Source of the DNA: Bacteroidota bacterium
GTDB lineage: Bacteria > Bacteroidota > Bacteroidia > Flavobacteriales > Weeksellaceae
Length of the DNA stretch: 64,000 nt
Direction: 5' to 3'
Assembly (NCBI GenBank): GCA_023457935.1
Contig: JAEXBA010000050.1
Location: 7,597-71,596 of the forward strand
Of the stretch, positions 1 to 9,076 are shown one piece after another. A program made the position numbers and the translations under genes. The notes beneath the pieces are model-generated. The model worked only from the letters and a program-made list of their open reading frames with translations, did no database searches and was not told the origin of the DNA. How positions within the stretch are numbered: position 1 is the first letter of the stretch; the number at the start of each line of letters is the position of its first letter.

Positions 1-23
1 TTTTTGTATAGAGAATTATTTGA

Positions 24-3000
24 TTAATAATTTTTTACAAGAATCCATCCGGAATATTTCACAGGTGTCTTCTGCTCATTGTCTTCAGTCCAGGTAATGT
101 AATACCAATACGTTCCGGAAAGAATTTTCTTCTGTGAGTTTCTTCCGTCCCATCTGTAGTTGTTACTGATATCAGAAAGGAAAATCTGATTTCCGTAACG
201 GTCAAAAATGGCAAACTTAAGGTCTTTCTTGTAAGCTAGGGCTGAATAATCAACAGCGTCATTTACGTTATCACCGTTTGGTGTAATCGTATTAACGATA
301 TTCGGTACCGTTACCGTAATTGATACTGGGTCACAGTCGAAAGAATCTTTCACATAGAAAGTGTTTTCGCCTCTCGTCAATCCCGTAAATACGTTGGAAT
401 CCTGCCAGGTCTGTGCATCAACGGAATACTGATAAGGTGGATTTCCGCCGCTCACGGTAAGCGTTGCAGTTGTATTTGAAATATCAACGTGCGTAATAAC
501 CGGTTCTGCAGATTTCAGGATTTTTACAACCTGTCTCGTTACGCAGCCCTGATGGCCCAAATCAACCCAGTATTCCCCAACAGACAGTCCCGAAACCATC
601 TGAGTGGTTGCTCCGGTGCTCCACAGATAAGAAGTATATCCAGGGCCGGCATCCAGAGAAGTTCTGTCTTCCACACAAATGTATTTATCTACAAGTGTTG
701 GTGAGAATTTCTGTGTAATAACAACCAAATCTATTTCAGCAATATTGTAACAATTGAAGTTATTGATTACTCTAACGTAAATTGTAGTCGTTTCCGAAAG
801 ATAATTCGTGATAGTTGTAATCTCATTGGTATCGTTTAATGCGTCATTCAGTGTCGGATAGTATTTCTTGGATACTAGCGTCGGATCCGGTGTGATAACG
901 GCATCAGTAAGGTTGAAGATTGCTTTTGTAGGTGTCTCCAGAACATAGCAGCTTTCCAGAGTGTCATCCGTTACCGCAGGAAGAGGGAAAAACTCAAGGT
1001 TAATCGTAGTAACTTCAGAACAGCCTTCAGGCGTTGTCACATGAACATAAACCGTACTTGGCGCGGTAGAAATGTAAGCGGAAGGAGTCACGATAGGATT
1101 CACATCAGCATTCAGATCAGCCATCGTAGTGAAGTATTTCTTCGAATGATTTCCTGTATAGGTGGTTACTACACCTGTAGTAAGATCAAACAGACCGGTC
1201 TGAGAGTCATTGCTGTTACAGCTTTTGATGGTCGGTGTCAGCATTTCAAGCTGAACAACGTTAATGTTTACTGTAACGGTTTCACAGTCTGCAAAATCGG
1301 AAACATTACCGCAGAAATTATACACCAGCAGATCAGGCCCTAAATAACCGGGAGTTGCAGTGTAAGTAATGGATCCGTCTGCATTGATTACCGCAGTACC
1401 GTGCTGAGGCTGAGTTACAATCGTTGTTGTCGCAGGCCCCGGAGTCTGTGTAGATACAGAAAAATCAGGTGTGAACAGTGTTCCGCCACAAACATTCTGC
1501 GTTACTGCAGTTTCCACTGTACAGTTGTACACTTTGTAAACAGGAGTAATTACCGGCTGGCAGTTTCCGATGGTTACACGGCATGTATAATTACCTGGAG
1601 TGGTTGGCGTATAAGTATGTGTAGTAGCGCCCGCAATCGGCGTTCCGTTCAGGAACCACTGATACGTGTCATAAATGTCATCAACAGAAAGTACAATTCC
1701 AGGGATACAGTCGCCGCTCTGCTTTGCAATAACAGGTATAGAACTGAAACCTGCAAAATATCCTCCGTATCCGTATACACCGCTACCACCGGAAATACCT
1801 GCGGTTACAGCACTTGATGAAACTACTGTTAAGTTTCCTGTTACATTGTCAATAGAATAGGAAACCCAGGCAGCCGTACCGGTTACAGGATGCGGCCCTT
1901 GTGCAGCTGTAGGTGTAGTACCGTTTACTGTAACGGTTGCTCCGGCTTCCGTGATGATATTCAGTTTTACCTGAGGAGTAATCCCCGGCATTTCCCCGAT
2001 TTTTCCGATTTCATCAATCTTTCTCGGCAGAAAACAGTTCAAAGGCGGAATGTAGTTGAACCCAATGGTTGCGTTACTGCTTGGCATACCCGCCAGAAGC
2101 TGGTATACATAAACATTTTTGGATGTCTTGATATGAAGGTTGTAGTGTCCCGAATTATTCTGGTTCACGAAATTGTTGTCGTTTACACGGTACCAGTCTC
2201 CACGGTTAATGGTTGCAACCGGCGTTGCGTTTCCGTTAATGAAAATCTGTGTATTGTCGGCTGTAGCAATAATCATTGCGCCTTCCATCTGTTCACCAAC
2301 ATTACCGCGTCCTTTGATTACGACAAACTCGTCACCAAGTCTTTCTACCGGAACCGACTGATCCATTACAATATCAGAACCGTCATGAAATGTTGAAAGC
2401 GCGAACTGCCCGTTAAAGTTCCCGTTTGTTACCGAAATAGGTTTGTTTGAAACCACTTTTGCTCCGATAAAGCCGGAAGCATTTCCCGCAATGGCACTTT
2501 TACCTTCCATTATGTAAGACTGGCCTTTGTTAAGCGTGAAAGTTGTGGTTGGCTGTGCTGCTCCGCTTACGCCGTTGGAGAACTGTACGTTTGATGCATA
2601 CTCGGAAACAGTTACAGTAGTATTGTCTTCAGTCGCAAGGAATCCTGCCATGAAGTTAAGATAAGAAGCCTGATCCGTCAGCGGGGAAGGAGCAAGATAA
2701 AACTCTGTACCAATTCCGGCTTTTCCTTTTGAGGTAATAATTTCTGCATGGCTGGTTACCGAGAAACGCAGCGTTACATAATACGGTTTTGTTCCTTTCG
2801 TATAGAGCCCCATTGTTTTTGGGGTGAAAAGATCATTTACCGAGGTCGTGATAATCAGGTTTCGGGTTACCGAAAATGTCTGGGGATTCCCCTTGCTGAT
2901 CGTAACAGTACCGATAACGGCATTATTGTTGTAGATTTCAACATCAAACGGCGCAACAGAATCTGTTGAAAAGTACAGTACCTGCTGCTGCGAACCGGAA

Positions 3001-3107
3001 CCCGTTGTATCCATCATCGGCGCAATCCAGTGCTCAAGGTCTCTTTGAGCATGAACGTTTACTGATGAAAAAAGGACTGCCAAAAAGAGAAGTAGAAGTT
3101 TTTTCAT
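24..3107 (-). CDS. Secreted surface protein with type B (CHU_C) T9SS sorting domain
   Basis: A 1027-residue exported protein, complete in the window (stop at 24-26). Residues 1-20 form a signal peptide. Residues about 30-460 resemble the IgGFc-binding N-terminal family (PF17517), with short beta motifs such as ATEDNTTVTVS and NKGQSYIM. An Ig-like segment follows (about 465-530, motif YQWFLNGTPIAGA), then several Cys-containing beta modules, one with WSTGATTQ. The last ~85 residues are a gliding-motility-associated C-terminal domain opening with TITPNGDNVND and ending GWILVKNY, the family signal for type IX secretion. It is a paralogue of the next gene with the same domain order. A TATATTTG box (minus strand, 3132-3139) sits ~25 nt before the ATG. 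An adhesin or surface-matrix role is inferred; the ligand is unknown. Confidence 0.88.
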   Translation of the reverse strand: MKKLLLLFLAVLFSSVNVHAQRDLEHWIAPMMDTTGSGSQQQVLYFSTDSVAPFDVEIYNNNAVIGTVTISKGNPQTFSVTRNLIITTSVNDLFTPKTMGLYTKGTKPYYVTLRFSVTSHAEIITSKGKAGIGTEFYLAPSPLTDQASYLNFMAGFLATEDNTTVTVSEYASNVQFSNGVSGAAQPTTTFTLNKGQSYIMEGKSAIAGNASGFIGAKVVSNKPISVTNGNFNGQFALSTFHDGSDIVMDQSVPVERLGDEFVVIKGRGNVGEQMEGAMIIATADNTQIFINGNATPVATINRGDWYRVNDNNFVNQNNSGHYNLHIKTSKNVYVYQLLAGMPSSNATIGFNYIPPLNCFLPRKIDEIGKIGEMPGITPQVKLNIITEAGATVTVNGTTPTAAQGPHPVTGTAAWVSYSIDNVTGNLTVVSSSAVTAGISGGSGVYGYGGYFAGFSSIPVIAKQSGDCIPGIVLSVDDIYDTYQWFLNGTPIAGATTHTYTPTTPGNYTCRVTIGNCQPVITPVYKVYNCTVETAVTQNVCGGTLFTPDFSVSTQTPGPATTTIVTQPQHGTAVINADGSITYTATPGYLGPDLLVYNFCGNVSDFADCETVTVNINVVQLEMLTPTIKSCNSNDSQTGLFDLTTGVVTTYTGNHSKKYFTTMADLNADVNPIVTPSAYISTAPSTVYVHVTTPEGCSEVTTINLEFFPLPAVTDDTLESCYVLETPTKAIFNLTDAVITPDPTLVSKKYYPTLNDALNDTNEITTITNYLSETTTIYVRVINNFNCYNIAEIDLVVITQKFSPTLVDKYICVEDRTSLDAGPGYTSYLWSTGATTQMVSGLSVGEYWVDLGHQGCVTRQVVKILKSAEPVITHVDISNTTATLTVSGGNPPYQYSVDAQTWQDSNVFTGLTRGENTFYVKDSFDCDPVSITVTVPNIVNTITPNGDNVNDAVDYSALAYKKDLKFAIFDRYGNQIFLSDISNNYRWDGRNSQKKILSGTYWYYITWTEDNEQKTPVKYSGWILVKNY

Positions 3108-3229
3108 ATTGGTTATAAAAGTTGTATTCTACAAATATAATATTAATTTGCTTTGATTCGGAAGAAAATTTAGTTATGAATATAAGGTGGTGAAGAGTTT
3201 TTTCAGTCTTCTTCACAAATTCATATTCT

Positions 3230-3270
3230 TATTAAATAAAAAGCACCCTTATGAGGTGCTTTTTATTTAA
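3230..3270 (-). terminator. Intrinsic terminator of the large T9SS substrate gene
   Basis: A long perfect inverted repeat (arms 3232-3247 and 3255-3270, loop CTTATGA) with A/T-rich outer arms. The right arm contains the stop codon of the upstream minus-strand gene (3267-3269), so transcription would end almost at the end of translation. Confidence 0.8.
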
Positions 3271-6200
3271 TCTCTGTTTTTTACCAAAATCCAGCTGCTG
3301 AAGCTCATTGGGATTTTAGATTCCGGTTCTGTCCAGCGGATCATGTACCAGTAAGTACCTGAAGGTAAAGGGTTGCCTCTCAGTTTTCCGTCCCAGATAT
3401 AACTGTTGCTTGAAGACTGGTAAAGTTTCAGTCCGTAACGGTCATATATTTCGATGTTTACATCCTCTTTAAACCTTAGATCAGAATAATCCAGATAATC
3501 ATTGTAACCGTCGCCGTTTGGTGTAATGGCATTGATGAAATTAAGAATCAGGAACTCTTTTCTTACCGGGATACATCCGTCCGATGAAATTACGGTAACC
3601 GTATGGGGACCCTTAGGTAATCCTACGAAAACATTTTCATTCTGAAACGGAGACCCGTCAACAGAATACTGATATGGTGGAAGTCCGCCCGCAACATGAA
3701 TAGTTGCAGTAGTTCCGTCAATGTCGATACCTGTAATTTCCGGTGCAGTTGCTGCATGAACGTTTACATACTGACGGTAGATACACCCGTTGAATCCTAA
3801 ATCAACATAGTAATTACCTACAAGAACAGTTGCTGTCTGAGCAGTTGAACCGTTGCTCCACTGGTAACTGTCAAAGCCGGGCCCGGCGTCCAAAACAACA
3901 GACGCATTCGGACAAATCGTGATATCCTGCAGAATGTCGGATTTTTTCGGTGCCTTAAGGATAAGGGTTAATGTGGCAACATTAGGACAGCCGGTTGGAC
4001 TTTCGAATCTTACATAGTAGGTTACGGTTCCGGTAACGGTCTGGTTAGGTGATATTGCATTGGTGTCGTTCTGTGCATCAGCCAGCGTGCTGTGGAAAGA
4101 GAGCGTAACATTGGCTGCTGCGGTGAACAGGTTTTTATAGCTGTTAAGATCTGCTGCCTGGCTTCCGTTTAAATCCGGATCGCAAATATCTGCTCCTGCA
4201 GCATCCGTAATCAGCTGTATTTTAGGCCCAATGGTGAAGTTCAGCTGTCCAAAAGATGGTGGGCAGCCCGGAGTGAGTCCGTCCACACGTACAAATACCA
4301 TTGTGGGAGCATTATACGCCCAGTTTACTGGAAGAAAATTATTGTTTCCGGCAAGGGCATCTGCATTGTTGAGGTAGTACCTTACCTGCATTCCAGCAAT
4401 CGGTACAACAATTTGCTGCGAAACATTCAGGAAATTAACCGAGACAGAACCGTCAAAATCATCATCACATAAGGCCGTGTTAAAACCTGCTGTATAGAGG
4501 TTTGGAGGATTTACTCCGGTTACCGTCACCGTCTGTCTGTATACACATCCGTTTGCGGAAGTCAGATCTACCCAATACGTGCCCGGCCCGACTGTTACAG
4601 TCTGAGTAGTCGCGCCTGTACTCCAAAGGTAAGCTGTAAAACCCTGGCCTGCATCCAGAATTACGGTACTGTTTGCGCAGACCGATTCGTTCACCAGCGT
4701 CGTTGAAGCAGTCGGCTGATTTATGATGATGTTTATTTTACCGACCTCAGGACAGCTTCCTGCAGTTTCAAAACGGATAAAATAGCTTCCGCCACCGAGA
4801 TTTACAGTTTGATTGGCTCCGATGGCAGCCGTATCATTTTGGGCATCTGCAAGTGTAGCATGAAATGTAAGAGTTACAGCAGGATCTGCAGTGAAGAGTG
4901 GTTTTAGCGAATTAAGGTCAATATTTTCAGAGCCGTTCAGGTCATTGTCGCATAAAGTAGTACTGGCCTCAGGCAAAAGAAGGGGAATTTTGTCACCGAT
5001 CTGAAATACAATCTGCCCAAATGCAGGCGGACAGTTGGCTGCTTGTGAATCTACGCGCACAAATACAGTGGTATTGGCAGAATAGTTCCAGTTATTCGGA
5101 AGATTATTTGCGTTTCCTGCGTTGGCGTCGTTCTGATTAAGATAATACCTTATATTAAAGGCCGCAGCATTATTGACAATCTGAGGAGATACTGTTGAAA
5201 AATCCACCGCAATAGTACCGTCCAGATTTTCATCACAGAAAGTACCGTTGAATGTACTGGTGTCGATTACCGGTGAAGCGTTAACTGTAAGTGTAATCTG
5301 AGCACTTTTCGTACATCCGTACTGAGATGTTACGTTGGCATAAACCGTTCCTGGCCCGGAACTGTATGCAGCGGGACTGTTGATTGGAACCGTTAATGCC
5401 GCATCAGAAAAGAAAGCAGCAGTTGTTCCTGTGTCGGGACTCAGCACAGCTGTTGTCAGATCAAAAATACCGTTTCCGTTGGGTTCGGAACATACTGTTA
5501 AAGCAGCATTGTTGGTCTGAAGAACATCAATGTTGATAATAGCCTTAAAATACTGAAATTCTGCCGGAGAGCCGGTTCCTTCAGCGTAAAAAACAAACTG
5601 GTCTGTTGTATCAGTGGTAAGTGTTGCATTTGGAGTATACGTAATCTGTCCTGTCGTGGCGTTAACAGAGGCTGTACCGTTTGTTGGTGTTGTAATCAGC
5701 TGCGTAAGTGCTGGATTAATCTGTTGTGGTGAAACTGTAAATGCCGGAGTAATCTGCAGTGTATTGCAGGAACCAATATTGTGTGTAGTGGTACTTAAAG
5801 GAGGGCAGGCAGTATAAGTATAAGGATCTGTAAGCTTGGTTTCACAGTTGTTTTTGGTAATGTTTACGGTGTAAATTCCCGGTCCGTACAGTTCAGGATT
5901 TATAGAGAAAGTGTTTGCTCCCGGAATAGCAACGCCGTTCAGAAACCACTGATAGCCGTCATAAGTGTTGTCAACCTGCAGAAGAATTCCTGCGTAGCAG
6001 TCACCGGTTTTTGCAATCGCCGGAACCGACGAAAAGCCGGCAAAGTAACCGCCAAAGCCCACTGCGCCGCTGCCCGCTGCAATACCAGCGGTTACGGATT
6101 TTGATGACTGTACTGTAACATTGCCGTTAACAAAAGGAACAGAGTAAGTCACCCATTGTGGATTTCCGGTTACAGGATAAGGTCCCTGACTTGCCGGAAG

Positions 6201-7379
6201 CGGTGTTCCGTTTAAAGTAACAAGCGCACCGGTCTGTGTGATAATGTTAAGTTTTGTTGTAAAGTAAGAACTTCCGATTGTGTTGATAAAGCCGATTTCA
6301 TCCACCTTATTGGGAAGGAAACAGCTTAAAGGCGGTATGTAATTGAATCCGCCCGTTGCATAAATAGAGCCTGAAGAAGTACCGCCGAGCAGTTGATATA
6401 CATAAACATTTTTATTCCCAGAAACACTCATGTTGTAGTTTCCGTTGCCCTGATCCACGTAATTGGCTCCGTCAATCATCACGTATTGCCCTGTGTTGAG
6501 TGGAGCTCCGAAAGGAACACCGTTAACATTAAGCTGAGTGCCGTCTTGCGTGGCAACAACCAGAACTGTTTCCATTCCGGAAGTTACCGGACCGTTACCT
6601 TTTACGATGACAAAATCATTCCCCAGACGTTCTGTTGGAACCGACTGGTCCATCAGAATATCATTATTGGTAAAATTCTGGTTGGTATAAATTGCGTTGA
6701 AGTTTCCGTTGGTAACCGAAATGGGTTGATTGGAAACGATTTTTGCTCCAATGAGACCGGCAAGATTGCTTTGTGAAGCCGTACTTACGACATCCATTAT
6801 ATAGGACTGTCCTTTGTTGAGGGTTACGGTTCTGGTCGGTGTGTTGATTCCGTCTGAAAAAACAATGCTCGGATTATATCCGGAAACTGTAACGGTAGTA
6901 TTGTCTTCCGTCGCAACAAATCCAATGGTGGAATTAATATAATAATTGGATGCGGTGTTCGGTGCCATCGCTGCAAAAAACTCTGTACCAAGACCTGCGA
7001 GGCCTTTGGAAGTAATGATTTCCGCGTGATTCGGAACGGCAAAACGGAAATTGGCAAAAAACTTTTTCGGTCCTTTAATATGCATTCCTTTTTCGCCCAC
7101 AGTAAAAAGTTCCCACTGCGATGTGGCCATCATAAAATGTTCTGGCACTGAGACCATGGCCGGTGATCCCTTACTGATCAGCGCTGTCTGATATAAAGTG
7201 TTGTTGTTGAAAATCTGAACGTTAAACGGCGTAACTTCGTTGGTGGACAGGTAAACATAGCTTTCCGCTCCTCCGTTGGAAGCCCGGGCCGACATTGGTG
7301 CGAACCAGTGGTCAGTGTCAAGCTGTGCGTAACCAAGAATTCCGAAAAAAAGAATGAAAAAGGATAGTAGTTTTTTCAT
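3267..7379 (-). CDS. Large secreted surface protein with duplicated beta modules and type B T9SS sorting domain
   Basis: About 1370 residues from the ATG at 7379; a TTG two codons upstream (7385) is less likely. A signal peptide ends near GYAQ. Residues ~30-460 match the IgGFc-binding-like N-terminus of the neighbouring paralogue (shared pattern DNTTVTVS, NKGQSYIM, DQSVPTERLG). An Ig-like segment is followed by two tandem copies of a ~235-residue module (each with CDxDLNGS, TLADAQNDT and WSxGxTxQ motifs), a SprB-like stretch (GGLPPYQYSVDG) and a C-terminal CHU_C domain (ITPNGDGYNDY to WILVKNRD). The sorting domain predicts type IX secretion and cell-surface attachment. The module duplication makes it longer than its neighbour. 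A TACCTTTG box (minus strand, 7407-7414) precedes the start. Function beyond surface display is not known. Confidence 0.88.
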   Translation of the reverse strand: MKKLLSFFILFFGILGYAQLDTDHWFAPMSARASNGGAESYVYLSTNEVTPFNVQIFNNNTLYQTALISKGSPAMVSVPEHFMMATSQWELFTVGEKGMHIKGPKKFFANFRFAVPNHAEIITSKGLAGLGTEFFAAMAPNTASNYYINSTIGFVATEDNTTVTVSGYNPSIVFSDGINTPTRTVTLNKGQSYIMDVVSTASQSNLAGLIGAKIVSNQPISVTNGNFNAIYTNQNFTNNDILMDQSVPTERLGNDFVIVKGNGPVTSGMETVLVVATQDGTQLNVNGVPFGAPLNTGQYVMIDGANYVDQGNGNYNMSVSGNKNVYVYQLLGGTSSGSIYATGGFNYIPPLSCFLPNKVDEIGFINTIGSSYFTTKLNIITQTGALVTLNGTPLPASQGPYPVTGNPQWVTYSVPFVNGNVTVQSSKSVTAGIAAGSGAVGFGGYFAGFSSVPAIAKTGDCYAGILLQVDNTYDGYQWFLNGVAIPGANTFSINPELYGPGIYTVNITKNNCETKLTDPYTYTACPPLSTTTHNIGSCNTLQITPAFTVSPQQINPALTQLITTPTNGTASVNATTGQITYTPNATLTTDTTDQFVFYAEGTGSPAEFQYFKAIINIDVLQTNNAALTVCSEPNGNGIFDLTTAVLSPDTGTTAAFFSDAALTVPINSPAAYSSGPGTVYANVTSQYGCTKSAQITLTVNASPVIDTSTFNGTFCDENLDGTIAVDFSTVSPQIVNNAAAFNIRYYLNQNDANAGNANNLPNNWNYSANTTVFVRVDSQAANCPPAFGQIVFQIGDKIPLLLPEASTTLCDNDLNGSENIDLNSLKPLFTADPAVTLTFHATLADAQNDTAAIGANQTVNLGGGSYFIRFETAGSCPEVGKINIIINQPTASTTLVNESVCANSTVILDAGQGFTAYLWSTGATTQTVTVGPGTYWVDLTSANGCVYRQTVTVTGVNPPNLYTAGFNTALCDDDFDGSVSVNFLNVSQQIVVPIAGMQVRYYLNNADALAGNNNFLPVNWAYNAPTMVFVRVDGLTPGCPPSFGQLNFTIGPKIQLITDAAGADICDPDLNGSQAADLNSYKNLFTAAANVTLSFHSTLADAQNDTNAISPNQTVTGTVTYYVRFESPTGCPNVATLTLILKAPKKSDILQDITICPNASVVLDAGPGFDSYQWSNGSTAQTATVLVGNYYVDLGFNGCIYRQYVNVHAATAPEITGIDIDGTTATIHVAGGLPPYQYSVDGSPFQNENVFVGLPKGPHTVTVISSDGCIPVRKEFLILNFINAITPNGDGYNDYLDYSDLRFKEDVNIEIYDRYGLKLYQSSSNSYIWDGKLRGNPLPSGTYWYMIRWTEPESKIPMSFSSWILVKNRD
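3759..4469 (-). repeat. Copy 2 of internal ~237-codon module duplication
   Basis: Encodes the C-terminal-proximal copy of the duplicated module, from CDDDFDGSV to YRQYVNV. It parallels the copy at 4521-5237 block by block, including RYYLN, CPPSFGQ, CDPDLNGSQ, TLADAQNDT and the Cys/WSNGSTAQ segment. Confidence 0.75.
4521..5237 (-). repeat. Copy 1 of internal ~239-codon module duplication
   Basis: Encodes the first copy of the module, from CDENLDGT to YRQTVTV. Order and spacing match the second copy (3759-4469); the protein sequences are clearly homologous but diverged, so this is an old in-frame duplication rather than an assembly artefact. Confidence 0.75.
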
Positions 7380-7441
7380 CAGCAACTGGATTAATCAAAA
7401 GGATAGCAAAGGTAGCTATTAAATATCAATAATTTAGCAAA

Positions 7442-7473
7442 AAAAATCTCCCTGAAAGATCAGAGAGATTTAA
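7442..7473 (-). terminator. Intrinsic terminator of tsf
   Basis: Hairpin AAATCTC-C-CTGA / TCAG-A-GAGATTT with loop AAGA and a run of T on the minus strand, ~20 nt past the tsf stop codon. Confidence 0.75.
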
Positions 7474-7492
7474 AGTTGTATGCGGTTCTTAT

Positions 7493-8314
7493 TTAAGTAA
7501 GACTTACTCTTACAAAACCAAGAACTTTAAGGTCGTTGTTTACAGATTTTACATAATCAGCAACAGAAGTGTTGGCATCTTTGATGAACGCCTGGTGTAC
7601 CAGCGTGTTGTCTTTGTAGAAACGCTGCATTTTACCTTTAAGAATGTTATCAATGATGTTTTCCGGCTTGCCTTCCTTAATAAGAAGTTCTCTTTCGATT
7701 TCAAGCTCTTTGTTGATGGTGTCCTGAGAAACTTTGGTTTCATCAAGTGCAATAGGGTTCATTGCAGCAACCTGCATTGAAACAGCTTTTGCAGCTTCAT
7801 CAGCTCCGGATACACTCTCTGAAAGGGAAGTGATGGCAGCGATTTTGTTTCCTGCGTGGATGTAAGATCCAAGGAAAGGCCCTTCAATTGTTTCGAAAGA
7901 ACCAACCTCGATTTTTTCACCGATAACGCCAGTCTGCTCAGTAAGTTTGTCTGCAACCGTGATGCCTCCGAAGTCAGAAGCAAGGAATTCTTCTTTGGTT
8001 TTACCCAAAGCCAATTCTGCCATATCGTGAGCCATTTTCACGAAATCTTCGTTTTTCGCTACGAAGTCAGTTTCACAATTAAGCGCAATAATCACTCCTT
8101 TAGTGTTGTCGCTGTTTACTTTTGCAATTACAGCTCCTTCAGTAGACTCTCTGTCCGCTCTGTTGGCCGCCACTTTCTGTCCTTTTTTTCTAAGGATTTC
8201 AATTGCTTTTTCGAAATCTCCTTCAGCTTCTGTAAGGGCTTTTTTGCAGTCCATCATTCCTGCGCCTGTCGTGTTTCTTAGTTTGGCAACATCTGCCGCA
8301 ACTGGTGTGTACAT
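7493..8314 (-). CDS. tsf: Elongation factor Ts
   Basis: A 273-residue EF-Ts, the nucleotide exchange factor that releases GDP from EF-Tu in the cytoplasm. Both family signatures are visible: the N-terminal UBA-like region with LRNTTGAGMMDCKKAL, and the core contact motif TDFVAKN preceded by IIALNCE. Length is typical for bacteria. The gene is usually co-transcribed behind rpsB, but here the upstream 140 nt hold a promoter-like box and hairpin instead of rpsB, and the next gene runs the other way. It therefore appears to be a single-gene unit with its own promoter and terminator. Confidence 0.98.
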   Translation of the reverse strand: MYTPVAADVAKLRNTTGAGMMDCKKALTEAEGDFEKAIEILRKKGQKVAANRADRESTEGAVIAKVNSDNTKGVIIALNCETDFVAKNEDFVKMAHDMAELALGKTKEEFLASDFGGITVADKLTEQTGVIGEKIEVGSFETIEGPFLGSYIHAGNKIAAITSLSESVSGADEAAKAVSMQVAAMNPIALDETKVSQDTINKELEIERELLIKEGKPENIIDNILKGKMQRFYKDNTLVHQAFIKDANTSVADYVKSVNNDLKVLGFVRVSLT

Positions 8315-8348
8315 ATTGTTAATTTTTTATTTAAAAATCGTTATGTTT

Positions 8349-8376
8349 GGCTCTGTTTTTGAGCCTTGCAAAGATA
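8349..8376 (-). promoter_or_regulatory. tsf promoter -7 box and leader hairpin
   Basis: On the minus strand a TATCTTTG box (8369-8376) fits the Bacteroidota -7 element TAnnTTTG. Directly downstream lies GGCTC-AAAAACA-GAGCC (8349-8365), which would form a stem-loop at or near the 5' end of the tsf mRNA, ~35 nt before the ATG. No well-spaced TTTG box is seen upstream, so the promoter call is moderate. Confidence 0.5.
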
Positions 8377-8452
8377 ATAAAATTACAGCAAACTAAAAAC
8401 AGACTTTTTACGTTATTATAATTCTGTTAATTTTACGCACAACATACTGATA

Positions 8453-9028
8453 ATGAAAAAAATATTGCTATTCTTTCTCTTTTTTGCATTTGTAGCAGGC
8501 AGCTGCCAGAAGAAAAAGGCAAAATCTGCCCCGATAACTGCAGAGACTGCCGCGATGAGTAATGATCCGCAGGTGATTGCCACTTTTATCAAAGCGAATC
8601 CTGATCATCCCCAAACTTCCGCACTGAAAATAAAGCTCATTCAGCTCATAAGCCCGGCAGATGATCCTGTAGCGAAACCAAAAGTTGAAGCCATGACGAA
8701 AGGCAAACTTGTAAGCCAGGTCCGCAGAGATGTAAGAGACGGCGTGAACGACAAGAACAAGCAGACTGCCGCCGTACTTAATCAGCTTTTTAACAACGAT
8801 GTCAACAAAAGGGAAGCGTATGTTCAGATTATCAACAAATCTGCCTGTAATCTTGTGGTGAAGTTCAGCGGCAAGAAATTCTACAATCTTGATGTAAAAG
8901 CAAAAAACCAGAATTTCATTCTTGTTGATAAAGGAAACTATAAAATGACCACGAGTGTCTGCGATGCAAAGTATGATACTGCGAAAAGCATTACGAAAGA
9001 CATTTCGATTACGCTGAGTTCAAGATAA
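8453..9028 (+). CDS. Putative lipoprotein of unknown function (possibly DUF6759)
   Basis: 191 residues with a lipoprotein signal peptide (hydrophobic residues 5-15, lipobox AGSC, Cys18), so probably anchored in the envelope. A charged linker QKKKAKS follows, then an N-terminal helical-looking part (FIKANPDHPQTSALKIK) and a C-terminal beta-rich part starting YVQIINKSACNL and ending with polar residues. The general layout recalls the Chryseobacterium DUF6759 family, but this is from memory and unchecked. It lies alone between tsf (divergent) and accA (convergent) and shares a bidirectional terminator with accA. Confidence 0.7.
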   Translation: MKKILLFFLFFAFVAGSCQKKKAKSAPITAETAAMSNDPQVIATFIKANPDHPQTSALKIKLIQLISPADDPVAKPKVEAMTKGKLVSQVRRDVRDGVNDKNKQTAAVLNQLFNNDVNKREAYVQIINKSACNLVVKFSGKKFYNLDVKAKNQNFILVDKGNYKMTTSVCDAKYDTAKSITKDISITLSSR

Positions 9029-9056
9029 AAAAAGCCGGAAAATATCCGGCTTCTTA
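9029..9056. terminator. Bidirectional terminator between the lipoprotein and accA
   Basis: Hairpin AAGCCGGA / TCCGGCTT (9032-9039 and 9045-9052) between two convergent genes, with A-run on the left and T-rich sequence on the right. Confidence 0.85.
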
Positions 9057-9076
9057 TTTAGTAGATAGTGGTTTTT

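Noticed and set aside
1041..2396. Long open frames on the plus strand opposite the first large surface-protein gene (also opposite the second, leuS and others)
   Set aside because: No family motifs, start signals or promoter boxes; they mirror codon bias of the real genes on the other strand.
24..3107. First gene cut off by the window edge
   Set aside because: Its stop codon (24-26) and complete CHU_C end are inside the window.
3034..3216. A 60-codon frame covering the start of the first T9SS gene on the minus strand
   Set aside because: It overlaps the signal-peptide region in another frame and has no sensible product.
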